A stretch of 64,000 bases of DNA, taken from assembly GCA_933228895.1 (NCBI GenBank), contig OW121850.1:28653773-28717772 (forward strand). Direction: 5' to 3'. The stretch is from Platycnemis pennipes. Its lineage: Eukaryota > Arthropoda > Insecta > Odonata > Platycnemididae. The position numbers and the translations under genes are program-made. The notes under the pieces are model-generated. The model saw only the letters and a program-made list of their open reading frames with translations. It searched no databases and had not been told where the DNA came from. This document shows, in pieces, positions 30,002-41,700 of this stretch. Each line of letters starts with the position of its first letter. Position 1 is the first letter of the stretch.

Positions 30002-30575
30002 TCAAGCTTCTTCCTCTTGAGGAGTAGCAGGCGGATCATTGTCTCTAGGGTAATAACGATGACATATTGCCGGCCAATTATTTCGTTTTCTAGTGATCCA
30101 GTTTGAGCCATCAAAGCTTCTGAAAAATTATGGATAATTAATAACCTTCTAACTGAAAAAAATGATGGTAAATTATTTGTAGAATGAATTCATTATTACA
30201 TTATAGTTTGATGCAGAAATTCCATCTTAGCAATAAATGCAAAAAAAAAGTTTACAAAATATAACTGCATAAAAATTGTGCGGTTGCGCGGAACTTTGCC
30301 AAGCAGTGAACCCATAACAAGCGCAAAGATATTCGTGGAATGACGACGAAATCGTACCTGCCAGGCGGTCTAATTGGGCAAACTAACGGGTCAGACTTGC
30401 TGGGTTTTACAGCATAGTGCTCTTGAATGTGGAAATCTTGTTGCAACACTGGCTTAAAGTATTTATTCCGGCTAGTTTTAATGTTTTTGGCAGTGACATC
30501 CCTCACCGTCTGCTCACTGCAAAAACCTAACCTTCGCAAACTACTTTTTGTACTCGCTGCTACTCCCGTTTTCAT
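30002..30575 (-). CDS. Two-exon gene for a 111-residue protein of unknown family
   Basis: Exon 1 is 30575-30358, exon 2 is 30119-30002; donor GGCAG|GTACGA, acceptor TTTTTCAG, phase 2. The joined frame has 112 codons including TGA. An in-frame TAA directly precedes the ATG, which fixes the start. The protein begins MKTGVAASTKSSLRRLGF, has a middle segment KPSKSDPLVCPIRPPGR and ends with a Trp/Arg-rich part (SFDGSNWITRKRNNWPAI) and an acidic tail. No signal peptide or membrane segment. A basic N-terminus followed by Pro-rich and WP-containing short motifs would suit a small intracellular or ciliary-type protein, but I do not recognise the family. Splice signals, phase and a non-random composition support it as real. 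A Transib-like element begins 18 bp upstream of the ATG. Confidence 0.65.
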
Positions 30576-30947
30576 TTATTTCCTCCCACAGCGCACAGTG
30601 GTCCAGATTCCAAATCTGACTGGACAAAATTGTCTGTGAAGGGCCTTGCGTGTGGAAAGTGATTTTTCTCGTCTTGTATGATGTTAAAACGTTTACTAAT
30701 GCCATTCGACGTAAGTTTACAAATTTTATACAAATATTAATTTTTTATTACAATATCATTAACTCGCTGTCTCTCTGGCGAGAGAAATTTTGGAACCATG
30801 AAAAGTTTGGATTTCAATGTTTATAAACTTTTCATTATGCTAAAAAATCAGAATGTTAATCTACTGAGGGATGAAATGCATAATTTAAAATTAAAAACAA
30901 TACCTTCTAAATATGCACAGTACCAATGATGAAAATAACCAGAATAT

Positions 30948-32715
30948 CCCAGTCGAAACGGGAGCGTCCGGCGGAGTGTTCTGGAAGTGTTGCGGGAGTA
31001 TACTGGGAGCGTTCAGCAGTATGTGGACGTCCCCGGGACGCTCCCGGGACACTCTCCGAGCACTCCGCGGCAGTCGACACCGGACGCTCCCTCGCCACTC
31101 CCGGGTTGAAACGCTCTCTGATTGCTCCCGGGACACTCCCCAGACACTGTCGTTGGAGCGAACCGAACGCTCCCTCGCCACTCCCGGGTTGAAACGCTCT
31201 TTGATCGCTCCCGGGACACTCCCCGAGCACTCCGCCACAGTCGACACTTCGCATACCAGATGCTCCCTCGACATTCTCGGGTTCAAACCAGGGATGTGAC
31301 CATAAAAGACCCAACCTTTCACCACGGGTGATTTATAGCACCAACTGACCTGTCACACTATAGTTTTTAACTTCTTAAAGTTAAACATAAATCGCACGAT
31401 TATGTTCATCTTTGTGTTGTACTATTCACGTTGATGAAAATGGTTCTTTAAACACAGTTATACGATATATATTAACCATTTTACGTGCATTAGTAAACCA
31501 AGCCAGTTTAATGTACATTAAATTACTAAAGCATGTATATTGGTTAATATCTATCGTATGACTGCGATGAAAAAACCATTTTCATCAGCGTGACTAGTGC
31601 AACACGAAGATGAACATAATTGTTCGATTTACGTTTAACTTTAAGAAGTTATAAACTATAGTGTGACTGGTCAGTTGGTGCTATAAACCACCCGCGGTGA
31701 AGGGTTCGGTCTCATTCAAAGCCGAGGCTTCGGGTTTGAATGGCCGAGCGAGTTCGTGTGCCTCCCTGGTACGGCGCGAAACGTAAAGTGCCTTTTCGGA
31801 TCATATCCCTGGTTGAAACGCTCTATGATCGCTCTCGGAACACTCCCCGAACACTGTCTTTGGAGCGAACCAAACGCTCTCCGACACCTCCCCGGTTCCT
31901 AGGATCCCGTGGCTCGTCCGACGATTGCCACGTTGTTGAGGAAACTTTCATTTATCTCTCCTGGAGTATAAAGAATATCAAATATGTATATTCATAACGG
32001 TCATGCTTATTTTTAACCACAAAATGGTTATTGAGGAATTGATTTCAGAGCGCAAAATACCCCAGTGTCAATATTTTAGTAAATTAATTATTACTAACGA
32101 CTTAATGCCTGTCAGCAGCTGTATATATAGGGCCTCCTAACCTCCAGTTCCTAACGGAAAAGCGAGAAACAGTCGTTAACGAAAGACTGATATTGACAGG
32201 TCGATTAATGATGGCGGGTAGGTATCTTAGGGCTAGGTTGTAGCTTTGAATTGTACGTGTGTGAACGAGAAATATGGCTTGAGTAAACATAAATCAACGC
32301 GATCATTTTATTTTGCAATTTTGGTGCTAGGTGCACCCATGCAAGTTGAGTTAATTTTTTGTGATATTAGCCTTATTTGTGATAGCTGATTTGTTACGCT
32401 TAATGGGCACGGCTCCGCTGTACAATTGCCTGCTCTAGTCAACCATTTCGTGAACGGCTCGTGAATGCCTCTCGGCGCTCTCAGGAGCGCGTCGACGTTC
32501 CCAGGCAGCTGGCCGACCGCTCCACCGCGGACCAGCGTCGACGCTCCCCTATCACTTCCGAAACGCTCCCGAAAACGCTCCCAGTGGGCCATAATCTGCT
32601 CCCCGGACACTACCGCGACACCTCCTGAATACTCCCGCAGCACTCGACCGCTACTTCCAGAACACTCCCTCGGACGCTCCCGCAACACTTCCTCGTCGCT
32701 CCCGTTTCCACTGGG
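30948..32715. mobile_element. Inverted-repeat element with CTCCCGGGACACTCC arrays
   Basis: Ends CCCAGTCGAAACGGGAGCG and, from the right, CCCAGTGGAAACGGGAGCG, with AT on both sides (30946-30947, 32716-32717). Subterminal regions 30960-31280 and 32460-32710 are arrays of GCTCCCGGGACACTCC and ACTCCCGGGTTGAAACGCTC variants. Their G+C content creates ORFs of up to 144 residues open in several frames on both strands, which I do not regard as genes. The interior (31940-32460) shows nothing recognisable. Confidence 0.75.
31289..31811. mobile_element. Palindromic hAT-like element inside the GC-rich array
   Basis: Termini CAGGGATGTGACC and, from the right, CAGGGATATGATCC; flanking 8-bp sequence GTTCAAAC (31281-31288) and GTTGAAAC (31812-31819), 7 of 8 identical. 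Most of the element is a near-perfect palindrome with arms of about 190 bp centred near 31507 (for example TTTATAGCACCAACTGACC at 31332 and its complement near 31690). Insertion falls in the repeated motif GGGTTGAAACGCTC. Confidence 0.75.
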
Positions 32716-33099
32716 ATGAACATAAAATGCAACCATAGAATCCAATTCATTGACCATTTCACAAAATATCTTAAAGTTATTATACAACTGAATTAGGTAT
32801 GAGTAATAAAATTGAAAATGGTAAACAATACACAATAAAATTAACACAAAAAATAAAATAATAACAACATTTGGGTTCGTAATCCAACGATTGATCCTAA
32901 CACGGTATTCTTTACGCTTAAAAAAATTTATGTCACTCACACATGACGATTACGCTTTAAAATTTAGAAATTATGAATATTATTACAAGAAAATATATTA
33001 TTTAATTATGTGAACAATCAAATTGTACAATGTGAAAGTGTTCTAGCCTTAGGCACAAGGGGATGAGAAATTCAAAGGCATTAGCTAAAACATTTACAA

Positions 33100-34330
33100 A
33101 CAATAGTCCAAGAAAGTATTTCTTTACCTACATCTCAGAAATCAAATCTGTCAAAACTGCCGTTAATTGTGGGAGAGTATCTGTACCCAAATTCAGCTGC
33201 TTGAGAACTTCATATTGCACCCAATCAGCCGTTTTACAGTGTGATCTAGAAGGGATTGCAGCTCTATTTCGGCGGGCACTTTGGTGATATGTATGTTTTC
33301 CGGGTAGCATTGTTTTTTTGCTTCAATAATTGAATTGTACGTGGGATATATGTCTGCATTCTGCCTTTAAGCTTCATGGCGTCTTGAGAGGTATTGCTTT
33401 TTCGTTAGCCTATTATCAACATACGTCGCCAGAGCTTGTTGAGTTGTAAGTTTAATTGGAAGTTTAACACTAGACGAAGTGAAGGCTTTCATAATTCTTG
33501 TGGCCCTCTACAGGAAGAGATTCGACACCTGATTCACAATTTCAGCTGTACATGTTATTCCCTTTGATCGTAAGCTAACCTCAGTGGCAAAAACCAGTTC
33601 TTTGCCTGTTGTATTTGATATTAAAGACTCAACCCTCCTTTTTTTAGTTCTAGCACTACTTTCCTCAGAAACCTTTTTCGGGCGACCAGAAGGATTACAG
33701 GGTGAATCAGACAAGCTTGGGGAACTTCGAGATGATTTTCGACCACCAGCGATTGCATTATTCACAATATCTGGAAATTTCAATACCCCTTGAAGCCACG
33801 TTGAGTTCTTTGGCATGAATTTAGACCACAGATATAGAGATTTAGACAGTACACGAAAATTAGATTACCATCTCTTCTTAACTTTCAAAGAAAAATCATC
33901 GCTAATTCTTTTCAGAGAAGCTCTTACATCGTCACTACACTCTTTTTAATTATAACGATTCAAAATATACTCTAGCACACAGGAGTTTCTTCTAATTGTA
34001 TCTGATTCACTTCGCCAAACCTCAACTAAATCTTGACGAGAAATGATTCCTGAAAACATAAAAGGATGCTTAAGTGGTGTCCATCATTTTCAGCCAATTG
34101 TCAACTCATGTTACCTTTAGGTAACCTTTGACCTAATTGAAAAAATTCCTATTTTTCCCGTTTGATAATGCGAAACTAACATCATGTCATGAGACAATCA
34201 TTTCTTACTGAGGAAATCAATAGAAGTATATCATACCTGCATCTGCGATCTCCATGCCCAAAATAATGCACATTTCAGTTGAGCGTTGACTATCAAGGAA
34301 GCTCAGACAAAACCACAATTGAGAGCAGTT
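33100..34330 (-). pseudogene. Broken transposon ORF, probably N-terminal part of a Transib-type transposase
   Basis: Minus strand, in order: GMEIADAG with a possible donor at 34246, then IISRQDLVEVWRSESDTIRR, LKRISDDFSLKVKKRW, PSGRPKKVSEESSARTKKRR (33750-33600) and LVFATEVSLRSKG. Further on, in a separate frame, NADIYPTYNSIIEAKKQCYP and AEIELQSLLDHTVKRL (33350-33220). Several stops and frame changes interrupt it. The GRPxK...RTKRR and LLDHT phrases recall a widespread family of invertebrate transposon proteins; linking it to Transib rests on the surrounding termini and target duplication. Confidence 0.55.
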
Positions 34331-35362
34331 ACAATGTGTAATGAATGAGGGAAAAATTGCAATGCACAATATTTCAGCAACGGAACACTAGACACAACAC
34401 TCGAACACGTCCGCACAAGAGATGCACAACTGGGAAGATTTTTCCTGGGTACGAAGAACTAGGGGACCATATGTGGGAGTATGCACATTGGGTCAGAGGG
34501 AGCAGAAGGGTAGATAGGAAGTGAAGACGGATATAAGAAAGGTCTCTTTCTCTCTTTCCTCGTCCATCCTCTTCCTGCTTCCCCCATCCACAAACTGACC
34601 GCTAGTTTTCTCCCACATTTTTATCCTCTTCACTCAGCTTCTAGCCCGAATAACCATTATTCATTCAAGACCAGAGTCAACGTATAAGCCATCCGAATAT
34701 GTATCTGTACATATTATTGAAATATAAATGAAATATGCTCTAAGGAACTTTAACATGTGATCAGCATATTGCGTCACACTATTTGGTCCACTATTCTAAC
34801 CTGTGACGTCACAGATAAAAGTAAGAATAACTACAGAGTTTGCGCGAGGTTGCAGCTAATTATTATTTGTAAAGACTCTCGGATGTAATATTGTTCACTG
34901 GGCAAAAAATTATCGCAGAATGTAGTGGCGTTTTTTATTTAGGGCTTGCGAAAATACTTGTTTTTATTCCCCTTTGACTTATAGTTGAACTCATCATTTC
35001 TGGATATTTTAACCATGCTTACATGAGAGAAAATGCTTCTTTTTCGTATCAAAATAAAAGTAATACTTTCAAGGTGGATAATGAAGCCACAAAAATGAAA
35101 AAATCACACATAATAATCATAATATCATCATTATTGCAGAGCGCTAAAATCTCGACCGCCAAGATATGGCGCAACTGTCAAACGAAAGCCCAAGGTTTAA
35201 CACTCTCATGATTGCCATTCCCTTGACAAAACGTAATTTAATTGATATCTTATGGTTCCACGGTTATTCTATTTTGATCACCCAATGGCTGAAGACATTC
35301 CTAAAAAGTCGACATTTCAGGTTTTGTCCAGTCAGATTTGAAATCTGGACCACTGAGCAGCG

Positions 35363-35700
35363 CCCTGCAGGCCTCTTTTAAAAAAACGGACGCTATAAAA
35401 ACTAAAATCACATGTGCTCCCTTGGTGGACAGTTGATTCACTAAGGTATTTTCATGGAGTAGTCGCACGGATCCCTCCTACTTACCGCTTCCGCTGCTAT
35501 TTCAGTCATGCACTCACTACCTCTTCATTTCACCTCAAAAATGGTAGCTTACCACTCCCACACCTATAAATGTATAAGGATATTTAGAAGAATGGTATAC
35601 AGCGATGGATAGTTCAAGATAGCGTCCACAACTCAATGCGCTCACGGAGTGAATGGCAGCTTAGCACCCAGTCTAACCTGAGGAGGAAGAGTAAGGCTGT
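35363..35700. other. Spacer, nothing recognised
   Basis: Between the right end of the Transib-like element and the following LINE remnant. No feature seen. Confidence 0.4.
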
Positions 35701-35712
35701 CTGTGAGGGAGA

Positions 35713-36561
35713 ATGAAACCTTTCTCCTTCAGCCTTCCCAACTCTTTCGGCCACCATCGCTTGTTGTCGACTATCCGCCAACCGTCCAGGAGGTACAGCG
35801 TTTCAGGGGAGGACATCTTTGAAACGTCAAAGCCATTCAATGAAGAAACTCCGGTCTTAGGTCCATTTAAAGAGTTTAGTGACCACCACCTACAAGACAT
35901 GGATGGACCCCTCTCAGTCTCGGAAATTATCGTGAAGAAGGCCTTCACTGGCCAGAAGAACTTCACTGCCCCTGGAATGGACGCAGTGAACAACTTCTAG
36001 TGAAAGAAGTTTACTTCCAGCCATAAACATCTATCCGGAATCTTCACGTCCTCTCTGTCAGGAAGTGAACCAGTTCCTCCTTTGTTGACTGAGGGTCGTA
36101 CGGTTCTAATACCGAATAAGGGAAACTTGTCCGATCCTGAAAACTACGGCCCTAAAACCAGCCTCAATACTGTATATAAGGCGTTCACCTCCGTCTTAGG
36201 TGATCTAATCCTCCTCCATATTCAACCTGTGTGGGAGCAAGTGTACGAGCATAGGGGCTCGAAGAAAGACATCGCGGGATTCAAGGAAAACCTGCTCATA
36301 AATAGGTGTGTGAGCCAGGATGCTTGCCAATACTAGCGCAACCTGTCAATGGCCTGGGTGGACTATCTTAAGGCATTTGACACCACTTCGCATGAGCTAC
36401 TCATCGCCATGCTAAAGCTGATGTTAGTCAACCCAGAGTTTACAACCTGCATTCAACGCCTGCTACCGCTCTGTCCGAAGACACGCTTTGTCCTGACTTC
36501 AGGCAAGAGATCGGTCTCGACAGAGATGTTAACATACCACCGCAGTGGTCGATTTCAGTGA
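35713..36561 (+). pseudogene. LINE reverse transcriptase fragment
   Basis: Plus-strand frames give VSEIIVKKAFTGQKNFTAPG (DxIxxKxxKxxSxPGxDG-type RT start), LTEGRTVLIPNKGNLSDPEN (RT motif 1 region) and MAWVDYLKAFDTTSHELL, the first catalytic-aspartate block in the form AxVDYxKAFD found in R2/R4-like and related LINEs. The frame is broken at 36000 and 36335 and ends at 36559, just before the expected QGDSLSP block. The target-type subfamily is not resolved. Confidence 0.75.
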
Positions 36562-38260
36562 TTTAGCGGGACAAAAGTATAAAATGCAAGTTCCTTGTAT
36601 TCATGTGCAATTGTGTTTAGTACGTAGCCAATGGACCAATAAAGGCTACGGAGAAGAAATTATGCTAAAAATGCTGGTTTGTTTGACGGTAGCGGTACAC
36701 TGAATTGGAAGAATTAATTTCTGGGTCTCTAGTCGCACTCAGTGGCCACAGCGCACCAGTCACATTCGGAGTGTATATCGGTTCGAGCTTAAGTGATATT
36801 TAGAAAACCTTCAAGCTAGATAGAGAAGAAATGTCAAGTGATTATTCGCAAATTAATATTCAAGAAAATTTGCAAGGTTAGGTGTGATAAGTATCGCTGA
36901 ACAATTCGTTTCACGTAAAAATTTTGTATATTATAATCCCTCATTAGGGATCTGTGAACCAGTAACAGCGGTATTTGCGCCCACTTGCGCCGAATGAAGT
37001 TATTCTAATTTTTCAGGGCCGTGCACGCCATATCGCGAAGAACATTTCTAATTCGAGAGTTGTTTCTGTCATATAAAACGTTCTTATTGTTGGTGATTGC
37101 TGGGATTTTTGGTTAACTGTTCGATCATGGTGGAAAGCCAATTGAAATATTCTTCCCATTCAGGGAAATCCCTAACAACTTGGAAGAATAGAGAGTGGCC
37201 ACTAGGACACCCTCGAAAACGACCTAATCCCACAAAACTAACTCGAGACCGCCGCACATATTCAGCAAGTGAGCTCCTTGCCGTTTGAACTCGAACTAGA
37301 GATGTCACATCGACATCGATGTATCGGACTACTCGATGTTTTTTTGCCGATACATCGAAAACATCGAGTAGTAAGACAATCGATGGAACATCGACTCGAT
37401 GTTTTCAAAACACTCAACATCGCAGCGATGTTTTAGGTACCGAGAGGTATAATAAATGTTTTTGGTTGACCAATAATTCAATTTTATGACTATCATAAGC
37501 CTTTTAAAAATACGAACGAACCTTCCCTAATTACGCCATCTATCGTTCGCGTGTAGGGAAACAAGTGAAGGTATAAAATCGTTCATGTTTTCATCCGTGT
37601 TGCCTTCCAAGAACATGATCCGCCATGCCTACATCAGTACCTTCTGAGAGGATTTATCAGCTCTCAACTTGGTAGTGCAAGATAACAGGAGTAGGTTGCG
37701 GTCGCTGCATATAAAGAAAAGAGTGCTCCTTACCGATACTGGGAGGTTTAAACGTTGTATAATAATTCAGAGATCCACTACTTCGTGCAATGATCCTTAA
37801 TGCACGGCGTTTGAATTACATTTAACTTCCCGGGTCAATCATGAATGTTTATTTTGGAGAGATGACCTTAGTAACTGACAAATACGGGATTAAGATAATA
37901 CTAATCTGATAGCGGAAAAAAATTAAAAAAAACAACAGCGAACTCTCTGTCTGTGCGAGTTGAGTGTTAAACAGTCGCTGACAGCTGATGCTACCATATT
38001 AGCAGAGAGATTTTGGATACTACGAGAAATCATTAGGCCGTGGGTGAAACAAAATTTCATATCCTTTTAATTTGCCTTTGGATCAGCTAAGAATTTTTCA
38101 CCAATTAATTACCGTTCCTGTTATATGAATTGAAATTCACATCTTATATGATTTATATGAACCTATCTTCTTTCCATACTCAAAATAAAGGCTGTAGAAA
38201 GTTGTAGATACGTTGGAACGAAGCGTAAAGTAATACTAAAGCATTTTAAATTTAACCCGG
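36562..38260. other. Intergenic, one ATCGATG-rich patch
   Basis: 37297-37440 holds repeated ATCGATG/CATCGA words next to TAGAGATGTCACATCGACAT, like one end of a hAT-type element, but no matching second terminus was found. The rest shows nothing. Confidence 0.4.
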
Positions 38261-38269
38261 CGAACAGCT

Positions 38270-38700
38270 AAAATAAAATATTATTGGGTTCTATGCCGGG
38301 TGATATCCTGGGAACTGCCAAAGATAACTTGGAGTTTAAAAACCTGGAGTGCACAGTATGCCATGTGAATGCGGGCTAGTCCAGATAGGGTAAACCGTAT
38401 ATACGACCGGTTATATACAACCGTGGGGTAAACGGGTCGGACAATTGAAAAGCGCCTGAAAAAACATCAAAGGTGCATCAGGCGCAACCATCCATAGAGG
38501 TTAGCTGATTTCAAGCACAGCCTCGAAAAAGACCCCAGAATTTACTTCGCTAAAACCAAGATTTTGTGCTGCTTAAATAACTTTTGTAACCTCGCAACTA
38601 TTAAATGTAGATATAAAATTCAGCAATGTTATAAATCTAATGGAGACCTTTACAAATCAGGGGCCCATTTTGTAAAAATCAGTCGATGAACAAGAAATAT
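38270..38700 (+). pseudogene. Penelope-like element remnant, GIY-YIG part, copy 1
   Basis: Frames give ILGTAKDNLEFKN, then (after a shift) a PCECG-type segment, TGRTIEKRLKKH-like sequence and a run equivalent to IRLxxPxxSAxAEHSxxxxHxIxF, the order seen in the GIY-YIG endonuclease domain of Penelope elements. A 30-bp insertion with an 8-bp flanking duplication interrupts it at 38396-38425. The left breakpoint of the large tandem duplication falls inside this remnant, at about 38354. Confidence 0.6.
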
Positions 38701-41700
38701 ATTGCAACGCATGCATGCAAAATGAGCTTGTATCCATCGTCGTAGCCTACATTTACATTCAGTTTTTCTTCCTTTCAGAATTAAATTTAACTAAAAATTA
38801 TTGAAAATGACGTAATATAATACGATTACTAGTGTATGACTCTAAATATCCCATAAAAACCACATGATTTTTTGAAATTGCTATGTATTAAAAATGTAAC
38901 ATCTGCAAACCATTTCTTTCCGCTTGCTCTTTCTTTTGACTATTTTTAAAAGAATGAGAAGTCGCAGACGACGAAAATATTGAGTGACAGAGCAGAAAGA
39001 TGCTTGTCTTAAATTTGTGGCTTTGAGATGTCGGCGCTAAGAAAAAGGTTAAGGGGTACTTTATTAAATCATCAAACTTTCCGAGAGCGAAAATCATTCG
39101 GAGAAATTTTAGAGGGATACCAACGAATACAGAGAGTGCTGAGAGATATCTGAACATCCAAAATAATGAAAAGGGGCGGATGTTAAGCAATACTGGAAAA
39201 TTATATGAGGTGAATAATGATTTTGGATAACATTAGGGGAGGTGGAAAATGTACAAATTGAAAAAGAGAAAACACGGTACAGAAAACATGTACGAAGGAC
39301 GCTGATGTGCTTTTTAATGCAAAGTGAAATCACATACGCTTTTTCAGGGAATCGGCTTATGGTGGCGAGCCTTATTTCAAGATCACCCAAGGTGATGAAT
39401 ATCGAGATTGCCTTTCTCTGTCTTTCCCTAACGGACAGACCTTAGGTGTCCCCAACGGACACCTAAGGCCTCTCCCCGATCCGGTGCCGATGTACCACAG
39501 ATTTCTCCATTCCACCAGGTGTCTGTTTTTCTTATGTGCATCCGACACCATTGTGTTCCAGACTACGTGCGCCATGGCTCACGGAATTAAAAACGCGCGT
39601 CACACTAATTCGTCCACGCCGAGCATACTGGATATCCTCAAATTACGACATTTTCGGTGCAGCAACAAAGAAATGACCAATAAATAACTGGCATCTTATC
39701 TTACCTTCGGTGTGATGCAGTACAGAAAAATCCGTCCGTTGAACTTGAGAATAAGATAAGATGCTTTTCTGCTAAAATTAAGAAATGATTCCAAGCAAGA
39801 TTCTGAGATATGAATGATATATGGCGTCGTGAGGCGTAAATGTATGCTTTATAAAGATATCATGATAAATTAATGATTTATGGGACCAAGCATATCACTC
39901 CTTTTGACAGGATAACCAATAGGTTCGTCTCCTACGATATTTTACGTCGTAAAATGTAAGAAGTATGCTTGATTAAGACATCAGGGTTATCGCATGATTT
40001 AGGGGCGTATAGAAATTTTCCTTCTGTTGATTTGATGTCTTTAATGTCCTCTACTTCTATCTCTGATGAGAACGTATTTGTTTTCATCTTAAGTGGGTGG
40101 GGTTCCCAAGCTGAAGTACTGATATTTTCTTGTGATGTAAAGAGGATATCGTGGCTTAATGTGGGTGATGTGGAGGCAATGAGATAAAAATGCTATATAT
40201 ATCTACAGCAACATAGATAACTTCCCTTTACAGACCTGGAAGAAGAGATATTCCGAATGTGCTTTGAGGACGACGGGTGAATGTTTCAATTCATCACAAC
40301 GTGTGTCCACCACACGAAGGAAACTTCCGGACGACTTGTCCGGAATCGAAACGATTGAAAAGCAAGGATCGTAAAAAAATACATTAATTCATCAATACTC
40401 AAGGTAGGTTGGGAGATAAAGATACTCGACATGACAGTATATGTAAATAAACTCAGTTTATGCATAGCAAAAATTGTACACCGGTGTAAAATTGCCAGAC
40501 AGATTCTAACGAACAAGCGCCACACAGTAAATCGTGTTTATTAATCCGCAGTAACACACAAGTAGGAACCACAGAAACGGTAAAAAATGAGAGAAGGTTC
40601 ATCATCACCCCAGTCATCAATTCTTAGTTTAGTTTGACACAGTCTTCTCTGGATCCTTCTATCTGCTTATTTCTTTGTATTTACGTTTTCCTTCTTTTAC
40701 ACATCCTTAACTATTTACTCCCTGCATTTTATACGAGTTCTTACTTTTCCATTTATCATTCACTTTTGAAATATATTCTCTTCGATTTTCTTCAACTGCT
40801 CATGATATTTCAAGATGTTGAAAACTAGGTTATCCCGTCCTTTTTAATTTTTCAGATTTATCTTTCCTTACACCCCGCTTAGGACATTTTTCTTCGTCAT
40901 CCGGTTTAATCATTCCATCATCATTATTATTCTGTAGCTCCACACTTGCTTCCACTCTTGATTTCTAGTGTGGTTTCCTCGTCTACATTTCTTTGCTAGA
41001 AAAAGGTATTCTCCAGGTATAAGGTCGTGTACAGTGATAAGGGCATTTGATCAGTTAAAGGTGCACAGTTAAAAGTACAGCGAAGCTCAAATTTATGTCC
41101 ACCCCTAACGAGTTCTTCTTTCATGGCCTTATTTGCATAGATTGTTCGAAGAACATCGCCTCGACCCATTGCTACAGGGGGAACGCATTCGAATCACCTT
41201 CCCACCGGAACTCCTTGCACCGCTATGATCGACAGGAAAGAGCCGATCTACTATCATGGATTATTTTGTTCTAAAAGATTCCCTTGATTAACCTGTTAGA
41301 GCATGTGGCTAAAGCCATCAATGACAGTGAGATTTAAAAGAAAAATTATCAAGTTTTGTGGATTCCTTACTTCTTGATGCGAACCAAATTGTGTTCTAGA
41401 ATAAAACCGTGACTTAGTTAACCCTGGCTAATTTGATAGTTTTGCTAATTTGCCTCCCGAGGGAGCTAAAACACAAGTATTTCAAGAGAGTACCAATCCA
41501 CTTTCCATCCTTCTGGATTTATGTTTTGGTTCACTGTAGTACATAAGGCCCCTTTTAAGTAGATATTTACACCCTTAAAATCCAAGGATTGCAATTTACA
41601 TCCGAATACCTAAGTGGAGAGTTCCGGGTTCAAGACCCGATCAAGGTAGATTTTTTCTTTTTGGAAATTATCGCACTCACTCCCACATTTTACACATGTA

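Larger units (their letters stand above)
30594..35357 (-). mobile_element. Transib-like DNA transposon with nested insertions
   Basis: Inverted termini CACAGTGGTCCAGATT... and, from the right, CTCAGTGGTCCAGATT... share about 34 bp and contain a smaller dyad (CAGATTTGAAATCTG). The flanking 5-bp duplication is CAGCG at 30589-30593 and 35358-35362. A CAC-start terminus with a GC-rich 5-bp duplication is the rule for Transib. Inside, the minus strand has a broken ORF (33100-34330), and the right third is AT-rich. Elements nested inside: 30948-32715 and, within that, 31289-31811. The transposase core appears to be lost. Confidence 0.75.

Noticed and set aside
30891..31325. Overlapping ORFs of 128-144 residues on both strands
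   Set aside because: They come from the GC-rich subterminal array of a mobile element, which is stop-poor in several frames at once. No domain or splice context.
32308..32940. 210-residue minus-strand ORF
   Set aside because: It crosses the end of the GC-rich element into AT-rich sequence and encodes array-derived repeats. Not a plausible gene.
41609..41650. Possible tRNA gene or SINE at CCGGGTTCAAGACCCG (also 59542)
   Set aside because: Only the T-arm-like part is present; no A box at the expected distance.
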